Origin: Bacteroidales bacterium
GTDB taxonomy: Bacteria; Bacteroidota; Bacteroidia; Bacteroidales; UBA1556
Direction of reading: 5' to 3'
DNA: 7,693 bases
Assembly: GCA_029939445.1 (NCBI GenBank)
Contig: JAOZSY010000128.1
Location: 1-7,693, forward strand
The translations under genes were made by a program, and so were the position numbers. Below, one piece after another: positions 1-6,997 of the stretch (position 1 is the stretch's first letter; every line of letters begins with the position of its first letter). Below the pieces are notes generated by a model. That model had not been told where the DNA came from. It did not search any database and saw only the letters and a program-made list of their open reading frames with translations.

Positions 1-1
1 A

Positions 2-403
2 GATTTACATATAGAAATAACGAACTTTTCGGTACCATTATATATTAAATATAAGACTAAATATTTTAATATTGCTGCTGGTCCAGAGATGATATTTGCC
101 TATGCCTCAGACCTTGTTTATACAGCAAAGACAATAGGTGGCGAAAATATAGCAGTAAAATCAAGTGCAAAAGAGTATATTAATACATTTGATATTGGTT
201 TTTCAGGAACTTTTGAGTTTCTACTTTTTCCTAAAAGACCTAAAACATCAGTCCGACTTGGTTTAAGATACTATTATGGTTTTATAAGTCCATTAAAGGA
301 TTATGCAAAATCAAGAAATTCGGTATTAATGTTTAAAGTAGGAATTCCAATTGCAGGTAAAGATGTAGCAACATTGGAAGAAGTAAAAAATGTGAAAAAT
401 TAA
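2..403 (+). CDS. C-terminal part of an outer-membrane beta-barrel protein (PorT-like), 5' end outside the window
   Basis: The reading frame is open from the left edge (first complete codon at base 2), so this is the last ~133 residues of a longer protein; the internal ATG at 89 is not the start. The visible part alternates short hydrophobic/aromatic strands with polar turns. Examples are VPLYIKYK, FNIAAGPEM, FDIGFSGTFEF, VRLGLRYYYGF and a final VLMFKVGIPI, a pattern typical of the small outer-membrane barrels of Bacteroidota (PorT-like or OMP_b-brl families). The 'NFSVPLYIKYK...AAGP' stretch in particular resembles the mid-barrel region of PorT-like proteins. A charged tail of about 14 residues follows the last strand. 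The signal peptide cannot be seen. The specific role is unknown; a membership call based on strand pattern is moderate, not firm. The stop is 7 nt before the next gene, so the two are probably co-transcribed. Confidence 0.55.
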   Translation, partial: DLHIEITNFSVPLYIKYKTKYFNIAAGPEMIFAYASDLVYTAKTIGGENIAVKSSAKEYINTFDIGFSGTFEFLLFPKRPKTSVRLGLRYYYGFISPLKDYAKSRNSVLMFKVGIPIAGKDVATLEEVKNVKN

Positions 404-410
404 AATAATT

Positions 411-1247
411 ATGGAAGAAGATATAATTTTAGGAAAGACTCATAGTTTAGAAATTAACAGATTTGTAGATTTCGGATGCTATGTAGATGGCAAAAATCTT
501 GGAGAAATCCTTGTGCCAAAACGATATATCGCTGCTGGGAAAGCAGAAGGCGACTTTATTGAAGTATTTGTACATACCGATTCAGAGGACAGAATTATTG
601 CCACTGATGAGAAACCTTATATAGAAGTAGGGCAATTTGCTTCATTAAAGGTAATTGCAGTAAATGAATACGGTGCTTTTATGGACTGGGGACTGATGAA
701 AGATCTTTTTGTTCCATTTATTGAGCAGCAAACAAAAATGGATATTGATAGAATGTATGTTGTATTTGCATATGTTGATTCTGCTTCCGACAGAATTGCT
801 GCATCATCAAGATTGGAGCAATTTATGGCTTTGGGGCCAGCAAATTATGAGCTTGGCGAAGAGGTAGATATTATTGTAACCAATAAAACAGACCTTGGAT
901 ATAAGGTAATTATTAATAAGGAGCATTGGGGATTAATATATACTAATCAGGTGTTTGAAAAAATAAGAATTGGTGATAAGCGCCGAGCTTTTATTCAAAA
1001 GATGCGCGACGATGATAAAATAGATATTAGTCTTCGTAAATCTGGTTTAGAACATATTGACGATGTATCTGAATTAATACTTGCTGCCTTAAGAGAGGAC
1101 GAATTTATTGGACTTCATGACAAAAGTGAGCCTGATGAAATAAAAAAACAGTTTGGAATTAGCAAAAAAGCATTTAAAAAGGCTATTGGAGGATTATATA
1201 AGCAGAAACTTATTGCCATTGAGGATAATGGGATAAGAATATTATAA
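411..1247 (+). CDS. cvfB: CvfB-like S1-domain RNA-binding protein
   Basis: This is a 278-residue protein with the architecture and length of the CvfB/YitL family: consecutive S1-type OB folds and a C-terminal winged helix. The first S1-like domain spans about residues 5-65 (FGCYVDG, then GEILVPKRYI). The second spans about 70-133 and is the most canonical (VGQFASLKVIAVNEYGAFMDWG). The third spans about 147-209 and ends in the S1-like 'DDKIDISLRK'. Residues ~218-278 form the winged helix (LHDKSEPDEIKKQFGISKKAF, then a short hairpin with IEDNGI). There is no signal peptide, so it is cytoplasmic. CvfB of Staphylococcus aureus binds RNA and affects virulence-gene expression; the role in Bacteroidota is not established and I infer only RNA binding. 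The start is the first ATG of the frame, with no Shine-Dalgarno sequence. It follows the barrel gene by 7 nt and ends before a strong terminator. Confidence 0.85.
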   Translation: MEEDIILGKTHSLEINRFVDFGCYVDGKNLGEILVPKRYIAAGKAEGDFIEVFVHTDSEDRIIATDEKPYIEVGQFASLKVIAVNEYGAFMDWGLMKDLFVPFIEQQTKMDIDRMYVVFAYVDSASDRIAASSRLEQFMALGPANYELGEEVDIIVTNKTDLGYKVIINKEHWGLIYTNQVFEKIRIGDKRRAFIQKMRDDDKIDISLRKSGLEHIDDVSELILAALREDEFIGLHDKSEPDEIKKQFGISKKAFKKAIGGLYKQKLIAIEDNGIRIL

Positions 1248-1262
1248 TTTAAATTTAAAGAC

Positions 1263-1305
1263 AAAAAAATAGGGGAAATGATTTATCGTTTCCCCTATTT
1301 TTTTT
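1263..1305. terminator. Bidirectional rho-independent terminator between convergent genes
   Basis: The arms 1263-1278 and 1289-1304 are perfect reverse complements (16 bp, with a GGGG/CCCC core). A further T-G and G-C pair close a 6-nt loop at 1281-1286. The arms begin and end in A and T runs, so either strand yields a hairpin followed by a U tract. It lies 15 nt past the stop of the + strand cvfB-like gene and 13 nt past the stop of the - strand FKBP gene, and can serve both. Confidence 0.92.
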
Positions 1306-1317
1306 ATAAATATTTAT

Positions 1318-2502
1318 CTATTCACTTATGTTTGCATCTTCTTTGCTACATAAACGAACATCAAATATTAAGGTTGATTTAGCCGGAATAACAGGCTCTC
1401 TACCCTCTTCTCCGTATGCAAGCTCATAAGGAATTATAAAACGGTATTCCTCTCCTATTTTCATTTCTAACATTCCTGAGTCAAGGCCTTTAATTACTTT
1501 ATTAGCCGACACCTCAAAAGTAAGACTATCTCCTCTATCAAAACTAGCATCAAATACTTCATTATTTGTTAGCTTACCAATATATTCAATACTTACAACA
1601 TCATGAGGCATAACTTGTTTGCCATCAGTTTTTTTAGCAATAATATACTTAACGCCATTATCCATTACTACAGTATCTTTTCCTAATACATCAAATATAG
1701 GATAATCAACTTTTTGGAGCTTAACCAATTCAACATCAAAAATAAGATCAGCTTTTGCAGGAATTGGACTATGACCTTTCTCGCCATAAGCAAGTTGATA
1801 CGGGATATATAACCTACGTTTTTCTCCAAGCTTCATTCCCAATATACCTTTGTCCCAACCTTTTATTACTCTATGACGACCAATAATAACATCAAAAGAA
1901 TTATCACGATCGTATGAAGAATCAAATTTCTTAAAATCGGTAAAGTATCCAGAATATTGCATAGAAATCTTATCACCATTCTCTACTCCATTACCTTCGC
2001 CTTTTTCAACAATAACATACGAAAGGCTATCCTCTAGGTAGATTCGCTTCTTACCTTCAACATTCCAAGGTTTTATAGGCTTTTGCACATCTACTATCTT
2101 CACAATAAATCTAAGATTTGCATTTGCTGGTATTTTACCCATACTTCTTGCGCCATATGCAATATCCGAAGGAATTACTAATACAGCAGAATCACCTTTA
2201 TATAAATATGTAAGACCTTCATCCCAACCTTTAATTACACGTCCTGTGCCTACCTTAAATGTTATTGGCTGATTGCGGTCGTAAGAAGAATCGAATATTG
2301 TACTATCTTCCAAACTACCAATATAATGAACACTCACCATATCACCAGAATCTACTTTTAGAGAATTTGAATTATGCTTATAGATTGTGTATTTTAAACC
2401 ACTATCAGTGGTATATTCATTATTTTCTTTTATACCATCATTCTTAAGGATAGAACAAGATGCTAATACAATTAGCAAGACGAGACTTAATACTTTATTC
2501 AT
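1318..2502 (-). CDS. Periplasm-facing lipoprotein with three FKBP-type peptidyl-prolyl isomerase domains
   Basis: The 394-residue protein has a lipoprotein signal peptide: an N-terminal Lys, a hydrophobic stretch, then the lipobox LASC with Cys16 as the acylated residue. Three FKBP domains follow at about 35-140, 158-263 and 283-386. Domain 1 keeps the FKBP pocket residues Tyr60, Phe70-Asp71, Val89-Ile90, Trp93 and Tyr116. Domain 2 keeps Tyr183, Phe193-Asp194, Val212-Ile213, Trp216 and Tyr239. Domain 3 keeps Tyr307, Phe317-Asp318, Val336-Ile337 and Tyr363, but has Leu340 where Trp forms the pocket floor. All three are therefore potentially active; family knowledge predicts cis-trans isomerisation of prolyl bonds and chaperoning of envelope proteins. 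No acidic lipoprotein-export motif follows the Cys (SILKND), so surface display is not indicated. The start is the only Met ahead of the signal peptide. It has the same orientation as the next FKBP gene but is separated from it by a terminator. Confidence 0.93.
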   Translation of the reverse strand: MNKVLSLVLLIVLASCSILKNDGIKENNEYTTDSGLKYTIYKHNSNSLKVDSGDMVSVHYIGSLEDSTIFDSSYDRNQPITFKVGTGRVIKGWDEGLTYLYKGDSAVLVIPSDIAYGARSMGKIPANANLRFIVKIVDVQKPIKPWNVEGKKRIYLEDSLSYVIVEKGEGNGVENGDKISMQYSGYFTDFKKFDSSYDRDNSFDVIIGRHRVIKGWDKGILGMKLGEKRRLYIPYQLAYGEKGHSPIPAKADLIFDVELVKLQKVDYPIFDVLGKDTVVMDNGVKYIIAKKTDGKQVMPHDVVSIEYIGKLTNNEVFDASFDRGDSLTFEVSANKVIKGLDSGMLEMKIGEEYRFIIPYELAYGEEGREPVIPAKSTLIFDVRLCSKEDANISE

Positions 2503-2574
2503 TTTATACTTTATTATTTATTATTAGATTTATTGTTACTAATTTGGCTTATATAAAACACAAATTAATGGCTG

Positions 2575-2582
2575 CAAAAATA
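2575..2582 (-). promoter_or_regulatory. Candidate Bacteroidota -7 box (TATTTTTG) for the 1318-2502 FKBP gene
   Basis: On the - strand these bases read TATTTTTG, an exact fit to the TAnnTTTG -7 element. They lie about 72 nt before the start codon at 2502. I see no good TTG at the expected -33 distance, where the upstream gene's terminator stem sits instead. The box is AT-rich and could occur by chance. Apart from this box and the terminator, the 142-nt gap 2503-2644 shows nothing else. Confidence 0.3.
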
Positions 2583-2584
2583 GC

Positions 2585-2623
2585 AAAAAAAATCCTGAAA
2601 TAACCATAAAAGCTATTTCAGGA
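2585..2623 (-). terminator. Rho-independent terminator of the 2645-3961 FKBP gene
   Basis: On the - strand the arms 2623-2614 and 2602-2593 pair perfectly (10 bp, TCCTGAAATA with its complement) around an 11-nt loop. They are followed directly by eight T residues (2592-2585). The hairpin begins 21 nt past the stop codon. This makes the two adjacent FKBP genes separate transcription units despite their shared orientation. Confidence 0.88.
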
Positions 2624-2644
2624 CCTCAATATTATCAACACTAA

Positions 2645-3961
2645 TTAGTCAATAACTTCTATTAATTCTACTTCAAATATTAGAATAGAATTAGGTGGAA
2701 TTGGACCTGAACCACGAGGGCCATATCCTAAATCAGAAGGTATAATTAATTTTGCTTTACCACCTTCTTTCATAAGAGCAATACCTTCGTCCCAACCAGC
2801 AATAACTTCGCGTTGACCAAGAGTAAACTCAAATGGCTCACCTCTATCTACAGAAGAGTCAAACTTAGTACCATCTAGTAATGTTCCTGTATAATGTACT
2901 TTTACTTTTTTGCCAGCAATAGCTTGTTTACCGTTTCCAGCAACAGCTTCTATATAGTATAAACCAGAAGCAGTAGGTGTAGCAGTAACATTATTGCTCT
3001 TCAGATACTTATTTAATTCAACAGCACTTTTTGCTTGAGAGGTCTTAGCTTCTTTCATTTTATTAGCCTCAAGTTCTTCTCTAGAACTAACTTTAACAAG
3101 CTCTACATCAAAAACTAATGTTGCATAAGGAGCAACACCCGCTTGAGCCATACCTGTAGCACCCCAAGCTAAACCAAAAGGAATAATCATTGTTGCTTTA
3201 TCGCCTTCTTTCATTTTTACAAGACCTGTCTCAAATCCGATTCCCAATTGGCCAGTTCCAACTTCATAGTCAAAAGCCTCGCCTTTAGTATCAATAAAAT
3301 CAGTATTAGCACCTATAGCTCTTGCTTTAACACTAATTTTTGCAAAAGTACCTGCAGCAGCCATTTTACCCTTACCACTTTTTTGTTTTGAGAAATAAAT
3401 TCCACTAGGATCTTGTTGTATAGTTAGTTTATTACTAGCAATATAACCTTCAATAAGTCCTATCTCAGCAGCAGTCATCTCTTTAGTCATTTCCATTCTC
3501 TCTTTATCAAGGTCTGCTTGTGTTTTAATATCTAAAACCTTTATATCAAGAAAGAAGTATGAATTACTATCAAGAAACTCTGGGCGTGGAGCACCAACAG
3601 TCAACATAAAAAATGAATCTGCATTTATCATAAATGTAGCACTATCACCTGAGTGCATCATTGCTAATGCTGCAAATACATCACCTTTATAAGTCGATTC
3701 CATTAATGGAAGATCGAATGGTGCACCTGCTGGTGTAGAATTAAAAATTGTGTCGGCAGTACGATAATCCATATAAGTAGATATTAGATCACCAATTTGT
3801 GCAGTTGTTGTATCGCTACCCTCTACATGGAACTTAAAATAAAGTCCATCATCTGATTTAGTATAACCTGGAAATTGACCTTTATTATTATCACATGAAG
3901 TCATAAAAAATGCTACTACAATGAATGCCAATAATACTTTTGAATAATTCTTAATTATCAT
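2645..3961 (-). CDS. Lipoprotein with three FKBP-like modules, only the last clearly canonical
   Basis: The 438-residue protein has a lipoprotein signal peptide with lipobox MTSC and Cys23 as lipid anchor. Three FKBP-like modules follow. Module 1 (about 33-147) keeps the fold pattern but lacks both the VIxGW helix and the AYG loop, so it is probably not catalytic. Module 2 (about 185-292) is intermediate: it has AWG at 265-267 and IPFG, but 'LGIGFETG' replaces VIxGWxxG and the first pocket Tyr is missing. Module 3 (about 332-437) is canonical, with Tyr357, Phe367-Asp368, Val386-Ile387, Trp390, Tyr413 and Phe429. Helical, charged linkers at about 148-180 and 293-326 resemble each other (EGYIASNKLT and LNKYLKSNNVT, each leading into xSGxYY/F), so the protein is an internal triplication. 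Predicted role: envelope prolyl isomerase and chaperone, with modules 1-2 perhaps for substrate binding or dimerisation (inference). The residues after Cys (DNNKG) do not give a clear surface-export motif. Confidence 0.92.
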   Translation of the reverse strand: MIIKNYSKVLLAFIVVAFFMTSCDNNKGQFPGYTKSDDGLYFKFHVEGSDTTTAQIGDLISTYMDYRTADTIFNSTPAGAPFDLPLMESTYKGDVFAALAMMHSGDSATFMINADSFFMLTVGAPRPEFLDSNSYFFLDIKVLDIKTQADLDKERMEMTKEMTAAEIGLIEGYIASNKLTIQQDPSGIYFSKQKSGKGKMAAAGTFAKISVKARAIGANTDFIDTKGEAFDYEVGTGQLGIGFETGLVKMKEGDKATMIIPFGLAWGATGMAQAGVAPYATLVFDVELVKVSSREELEANKMKEAKTSQAKSAVELNKYLKSNNVTATPTASGLYYIEAVAGNGKQAIAGKKVKVHYTGTLLDGTKFDSSVDRGEPFEFTLGQREVIAGWDEGIALMKEGGKAKLIIPSDLGYGPRGSGPIPPNSILIFEVELIEVID

Positions 3962-3997
3962 TATTTATGTGTTTTTGGTTTATATTTTTAATGTTCG

Positions 3998-4031
3998 CAA
4001 ACTTACTATTTATTAATATATAATCGACAAC
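3998..4031 (-). promoter_or_regulatory. Candidate Bacteroidota promoter for the 2645-3961 FKBP gene
   Basis: On the - strand TAAGTTTG (4005-3998) matches the TAnnTTTG -7 element. A GTTG at 4031-4028 lies 22 nt upstream as a -33 candidate. The predicted transcript would start near 3990, giving a leader of about 30 nt. This is the best promoter match in the window. The rest of the 157-nt gap 3962-4118 is AT-rich with no clear terminator for murD2, so some read-through from murD2 is possible. Confidence 0.45.
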
Positions 4032-4118
4032 TAGATTCTTAATAATTAATAATAAAATATGAATTATATATCTTATAATTAATACATGTAAACATAGTAA
4101 TTTGTCTAATTACCGAGA

Positions 4119-5483
4119 TTAAATGGTGTTAATAAGAGCTTTATATTTATCTCCTCTTTCTTCAAAGTTTCTGAAAGAATCGTAACTAGACGCTGCTGGC
4201 GACAAAAGGCAGGATTTTCCTTGTTTAGTATATTCTATTGCTTTACTTATAATATCGTTAAAGCTATTTAGCTTTATTAATTTACCTTTATAATTGGCTT
4301 TATCTAAAGCATCGAACAACCTATCTCCTACCTTACCAACTAATAAAAGGTTCAATGGGCGAAAAGAAGTTAGGTATTCAACAAGTACCGAGTAATCTAT
4401 AGCTCTATCAAAACCACCAAGAATTAATGTATCAACATCATCAATGCTCTCAATAGCTTTTATGGTTGCTTGGGGAATTGTTGCAATTGAATCATTATAG
4501 AACTTAATTCCTTTTTTAGTAGCTACAAATTCAATTCTATGTGGCAAACCATTAAAACTATATGATGCATGCAAACATTCTTCAATATCCAATCCTAATG
4601 AGCTACATGCCAAAAGCACTGCCATTAGATTATAAATATTATGTTCACCAAGTAGTTTAAATTCCTTAATATCAAACTCTTTAGGCTTTTCTCCATTAAC
4701 TATCAGCTTATTCTCATAATAAGAAATGGAAGATTTATAATTAAAACCATAACATAAAGATTTGGCATTAATCTTCTGCAATTTCATATCTTCAGCAATC
4801 TGTTCGTCGTCGGAGCAATAAATGAAAGTATCATTTACATTCTGAAATTTAGATATATTCCATTTTGCAAATCTATAATCGTGATACGATGAGTAATGGT
4901 CTAAATGCTCTTGATAAAGATTAAGCAAAATAGAAATATGCGGAGAAGCACTTACAAACTCAAGTTGATGAGACGATAACTCATATACCAATATTGTTTT
5001 TTCTTTTATTAAATGTGTAACATCTAAAGCAGGAATTCCAATATTTCCTATTAATAAAGTGTCTTTTCCAAGTTTTGAAAGAATATGGTGCAATAAGCTC
5101 ACAGTTGTACTCTTTCCTTTAGTGCCTGTTACACCAATTATTTGACTAGAATATAGTCTGAAAAATAGTTCTGTTTGAGAGCTAATTATCTGATTAAGTG
5201 GAATTATGTAATTTTTGAAACTAATTCCAGGGGATTTGAAAACAATATCAAATTCTGCAATATTATTTAAGAAATCCTCTCCCAATTCAAAACTAATATT
5301 ATCATCACATTTAAGCAATCCATGCTCTCCTATGGCCTCATTACCATCAGCAATGCAAATATGCATCTGCGGAAAATAACTTCTAATAAAACGATAGGTA
5401 GATTGCCCTTCTTTTCCAAAACCTAATAATACAATAGATTTATTTTTAATAAAATCACTTAATATAGTTAATGAATTATTCAT
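4119..5483 (-). CDS. murD2: MurD-like ligase, probably UDP-MurNAc-L-alanine--L-glutamate ligase (MurD2)
   Basis: The 454-residue cytoplasmic Mur ligase has the usual three domains: Rossmann-like UDP-binding (GFGKEG at ~21-26), ATP-binding with P-loop TGTKGKST (119-126, Lys124), and a C-terminal domain. Catalytic-core residues of MurD are present: Asn147 (GNIGIPAL), Glu168 (ELSSHQLE), His193 (QEHLDHY), Lys207 (the carbamylated Lys position), Arg316 (GLPHR) and Asp331. It departs from canonical MurD where the amino-acid substrate sits: NDSIATIP replaces NDSKATN, and GGFDR replaces GGDGK, so two conserved Lys become Ile333 and Arg360. The P-loop has Lys in place of the usual Asn. With murL directly upstream and overlapping by 8 nt (ATGAATAA), MurD2, which adds L-Glu to UDP-MurNAc-L-Ala, is the better call than ordinary MurD. 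A TTG codon lies immediately before the ATG at 5483; I take the ATG as start. L-Glu specificity is inferred from context and substitutions, not proven. Confidence 0.85.
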   Translation of the reverse strand: MNNSLTILSDFIKNKSIVLLGFGKEGQSTYRFIRSYFPQMHICIADGNEAIGEHGLLKCDDNISFELGEDFLNNIAEFDIVFKSPGISFKNYIIPLNQIISSQTELFFRLYSSQIIGVTGTKGKSTTVSLLHHILSKLGKDTLLIGNIGIPALDVTHLIKEKTILVYELSSHQLEFVSASPHISILLNLYQEHLDHYSSYHDYRFAKWNISKFQNVNDTFIYCSDDEQIAEDMKLQKINAKSLCYGFNYKSSISYYENKLIVNGEKPKEFDIKEFKLLGEHNIYNLMAVLLACSSLGLDIEECLHASYSFNGLPHRIEFVATKKGIKFYNDSIATIPQATIKAIESIDDVDTLILGGFDRAIDYSVLVEYLTSFRPLNLLLVGKVGDRLFDALDKANYKGKLIKLNSFNDIISKAIEYTKQGKSCLLSPAASSYDSFRNFEERGDKYKALINTI

Positions 5484-6861
5484 CAATTTGAAGTTGCTCT
5501 TTTATTAATTTTAGGAATTCTTCTTCAACAAAATGTTCAGTCTCAATGGTTTTCAATAAATTATCCTTATCAATACTACTACATTTCTTAACTTTATACT
5601 TACTCACAAAGTCATTAAGTAGTAATGGCAATTCCATATCCTTATACATTTCTATTGTCATACAAAGTGCAGCATTAACTTCATCAATAGTACCAACACA
5701 TTCAAAAGGTTTTTCAGAAGCAACACCTGTAAGTTCATCAAAATATTGACGAAGCAATTCCTTATTCAAGAGATTCTCCCCGAAAATACCTTCAACTACC
5801 TCTGGCTTAAGAAATGGCGAAATAATAATAAAGGTAAACAAGCATTTGGAACATTCACCGCACCAAACATTATTTTTACTACCAACATTACAACTTCTAA
5901 AATCGGCAAAGTATTTCCTGCTTTTGGTAAAAATAGACGCAATCTGAAGTTCACTCATTGGGCGCAATAGCGAAAAGTATTTAATATCACTAGTTATGGA
6001 TTTCTCAATATAATCTCTAAAATCGGACTCAAATTCAATTGATTTAGAATATTGATGATTTACATTTGTACCAGCAATTGTTGGTTCATTAGCACTAGAT
6101 TCGTTTGATAAAGCAATATATTTTTTACCAGCAATACCTGCTGCTAATACACTTACAAATGCCAATAATGCAGAAAATGGTGTATGCCCATTCAAAAAGC
6201 CCTTAGTATTTAGATCCAATAATTTAGTATCTAGAAATCTTTTAACAACTATTGTCTTTTTATCCAAACCGCCAATATCAGCAGTTGCAGTACTTGCACC
6301 CCTTGGATTCATAATTAAAGCTAGGTTTTCGCCATGCTCTTTTAATAGCTCCAAGCTCACAACACTATCCTTGCCACCACCCACAGGAATAATACTAGCA
6401 TTATCAACTTCTATTTTCTCTGGCTTTAGCGTTCTTGCTTCTGTATTAGGAATTAGAGTCATAAACTCTTCCTGAGAAGTATTTATTCCATTTAAATAAT
6501 AGAATTCTCCCAAGCCATTAAAATAAACTTTCTTCCAGAATTTGAGCTGATATTCATCCAAATTATATGGCAGTATATGTACCTCTTTAGGGCATATAGC
6601 TTTCCAATAACTAATAAGTTCCACCATTCCTATATTAAAAGCCATTTGACTTAAAAATGAAGTAGAAACTCTATTAAAATCAACGAAAATATTATTTGGA
6701 ATTACTAAACTGGGATTAAACTCAACAAAGTCGTCAATTAAAAATTCGAACTCTAGATATAAACCATCTTCTTTTATCTTATACTCGTATGTTTTGTAGG
6801 TAAAACTATTGTATTTATTACGTAGCTCCCTATATTTTTCTATATTATTTTCTAAACTCAT
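5476..6861 (-). CDS. murL: MurL, ATP-dependent UDP-MurNAc-L-Ala-L-Glu epimerase
   Basis: The 461-residue cytoplasmic protein is recognisable as MurL, near that family's usual size. MurL converts the terminal L-Glu of UDP-MurNAc-L-Ala-L-Glu to D-Glu, using ATP, for peptidoglycan synthesis. Visible features are an ATP-pyrophosphatase-type PP-loop, PVGGGKDSVVSLELL (about 159-173); a conserved block LSNESSANEPT (251-261) followed by GTNVNHQYSKSIEFE (264-278); and a cysteine cluster C324-x9-C334-x2-C337-x2-C340 (WCGECSKC), likely a structural metal site. The N-terminal ~150 residues carry no motif I recognise. QueC and other PP-loop enzymes share the loop and a Cys cluster. The NEPT and NHQYSKS blocks, the length, and the overlapping murD-like gene favour MurL. 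It is first in a two-gene unit with murD2, with a nrdJ terminator and a candidate promoter upstream. The ATG at 6861 lacks a Shine-Dalgarno sequence, as is usual here. Confidence 0.88.
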   Translation of the reverse strand: MSLENNIEKYRELRNKYNSFTYKTYEYKIKEDGLYLEFEFLIDDFVEFNPSLVIPNNIFVDFNRVSTSFLSQMAFNIGMVELISYWKAICPKEVHILPYNLDEYQLKFWKKVYFNGLGEFYYLNGINTSQEEFMTLIPNTEARTLKPEKIEVDNASIIPVGGGKDSVVSLELLKEHGENLALIMNPRGASTATADIGGLDKKTIVVKRFLDTKLLDLNTKGFLNGHTPFSALLAFVSVLAAGIAGKKYIALSNESSANEPTIAGTNVNHQYSKSIEFESDFRDYIEKSITSDIKYFSLLRPMSELQIASIFTKSRKYFADFRSCNVGSKNNVWCGECSKCLFTFIIISPFLKPEVVEGIFGENLLNKELLRQYFDELTGVASEKPFECVGTIDEVNAALCMTIEMYKDMELPLLLNDFVSKYKVKKCSSIDKDNLLKTIETEHFVEEEFLKLIKEQLQIDE

Positions 6862-6882
6862 ATAATAATTGATAATTTAAAA

Positions 6883-6890
6883 CAAAAATA
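6883..6890 (-). promoter_or_regulatory. Candidate Bacteroidota -7 box (TATTTTTG) for murL-murD2
   Basis: The - strand reads TATTTTTG here, an exact TAnnTTTG match 21 nt before the murL ATG. This would give a very short leader of about 10-15 nt. No TTG lies at the usual -33 spacing (only a T-rich stretch), so support is the -7 box and its position just below the nrdJ terminator. Confidence 0.38.
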
Positions 6891-6925
6891 TGGAATTATT
6901 GCTTTGGAATTATAAAAATAACAAT

Positions 6926-6958
6926 AAAAAAAAGACTCACATTATATGCAAGCCTTTC
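6926..6958 (-). terminator. Rho-independent terminator of nrdJ
   Basis: On the - strand 6955-6946 pairs with 6942-6933: a 10-bp stem (AGGCTTGCAT with ATGTGAGTCT) and a 3-nt loop. It is extended at its base by A-U pairs and followed by a run of eight T (6933-6926). Three pairs are G-U wobbles that exist only in the - strand transcript, which fixes the orientation. It lies about 85 nt past the nrdJ stop and insulates murL from it. Confidence 0.8.
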
Positions 6959-6997
6959 TGTTATTTTTATATGTATATATGGTTGAATAATGAAAGC

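Noticed and set aside
2259..2447. Open + strand frame of 62 codons
   Set aside because: It lies entirely antisense inside the first FKBP domain and shows no recognisable protein pattern.
4062..4080. AT-only inverted repeat (7-bp arms, 5-nt loop) considered as murD2 terminator
   Set aside because: There are no GC pairs in the stem and no T tract after it on the - strand. In DNA this AT-rich such repeats are expected by chance.
5484..5486. TTG codon directly before the murD2 ATG as an alternative start
   Set aside because: It adds only one residue, and an ATG follows at once. ATG is much the commoner start, and no ribosome binding site favours TTG.
5546..5970. Two open + strand frames of 67 and 74 codons
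   Set aside because: Both are antisense to well-supported murL coding sequence, with low-complexity composition and no recognisable domain.
5476..6861. Reading the PP-loop protein as QueC, an asparagine-synthase-like enzyme or a tRNA-modifying ATPase
   Set aside because: The PP-loop and Cys cluster are shared with those families. The NEPT and NHQYSKS blocks, the ~460-residue length and the overlapping murD-like gene fit MurL better.
4119..6861. Treating the pair as a wholly undescribed system
   Set aside because: The MurL/MurD2 pathway has been characterised in Xanthomonas. What may be new is its presence and role in this lineage.
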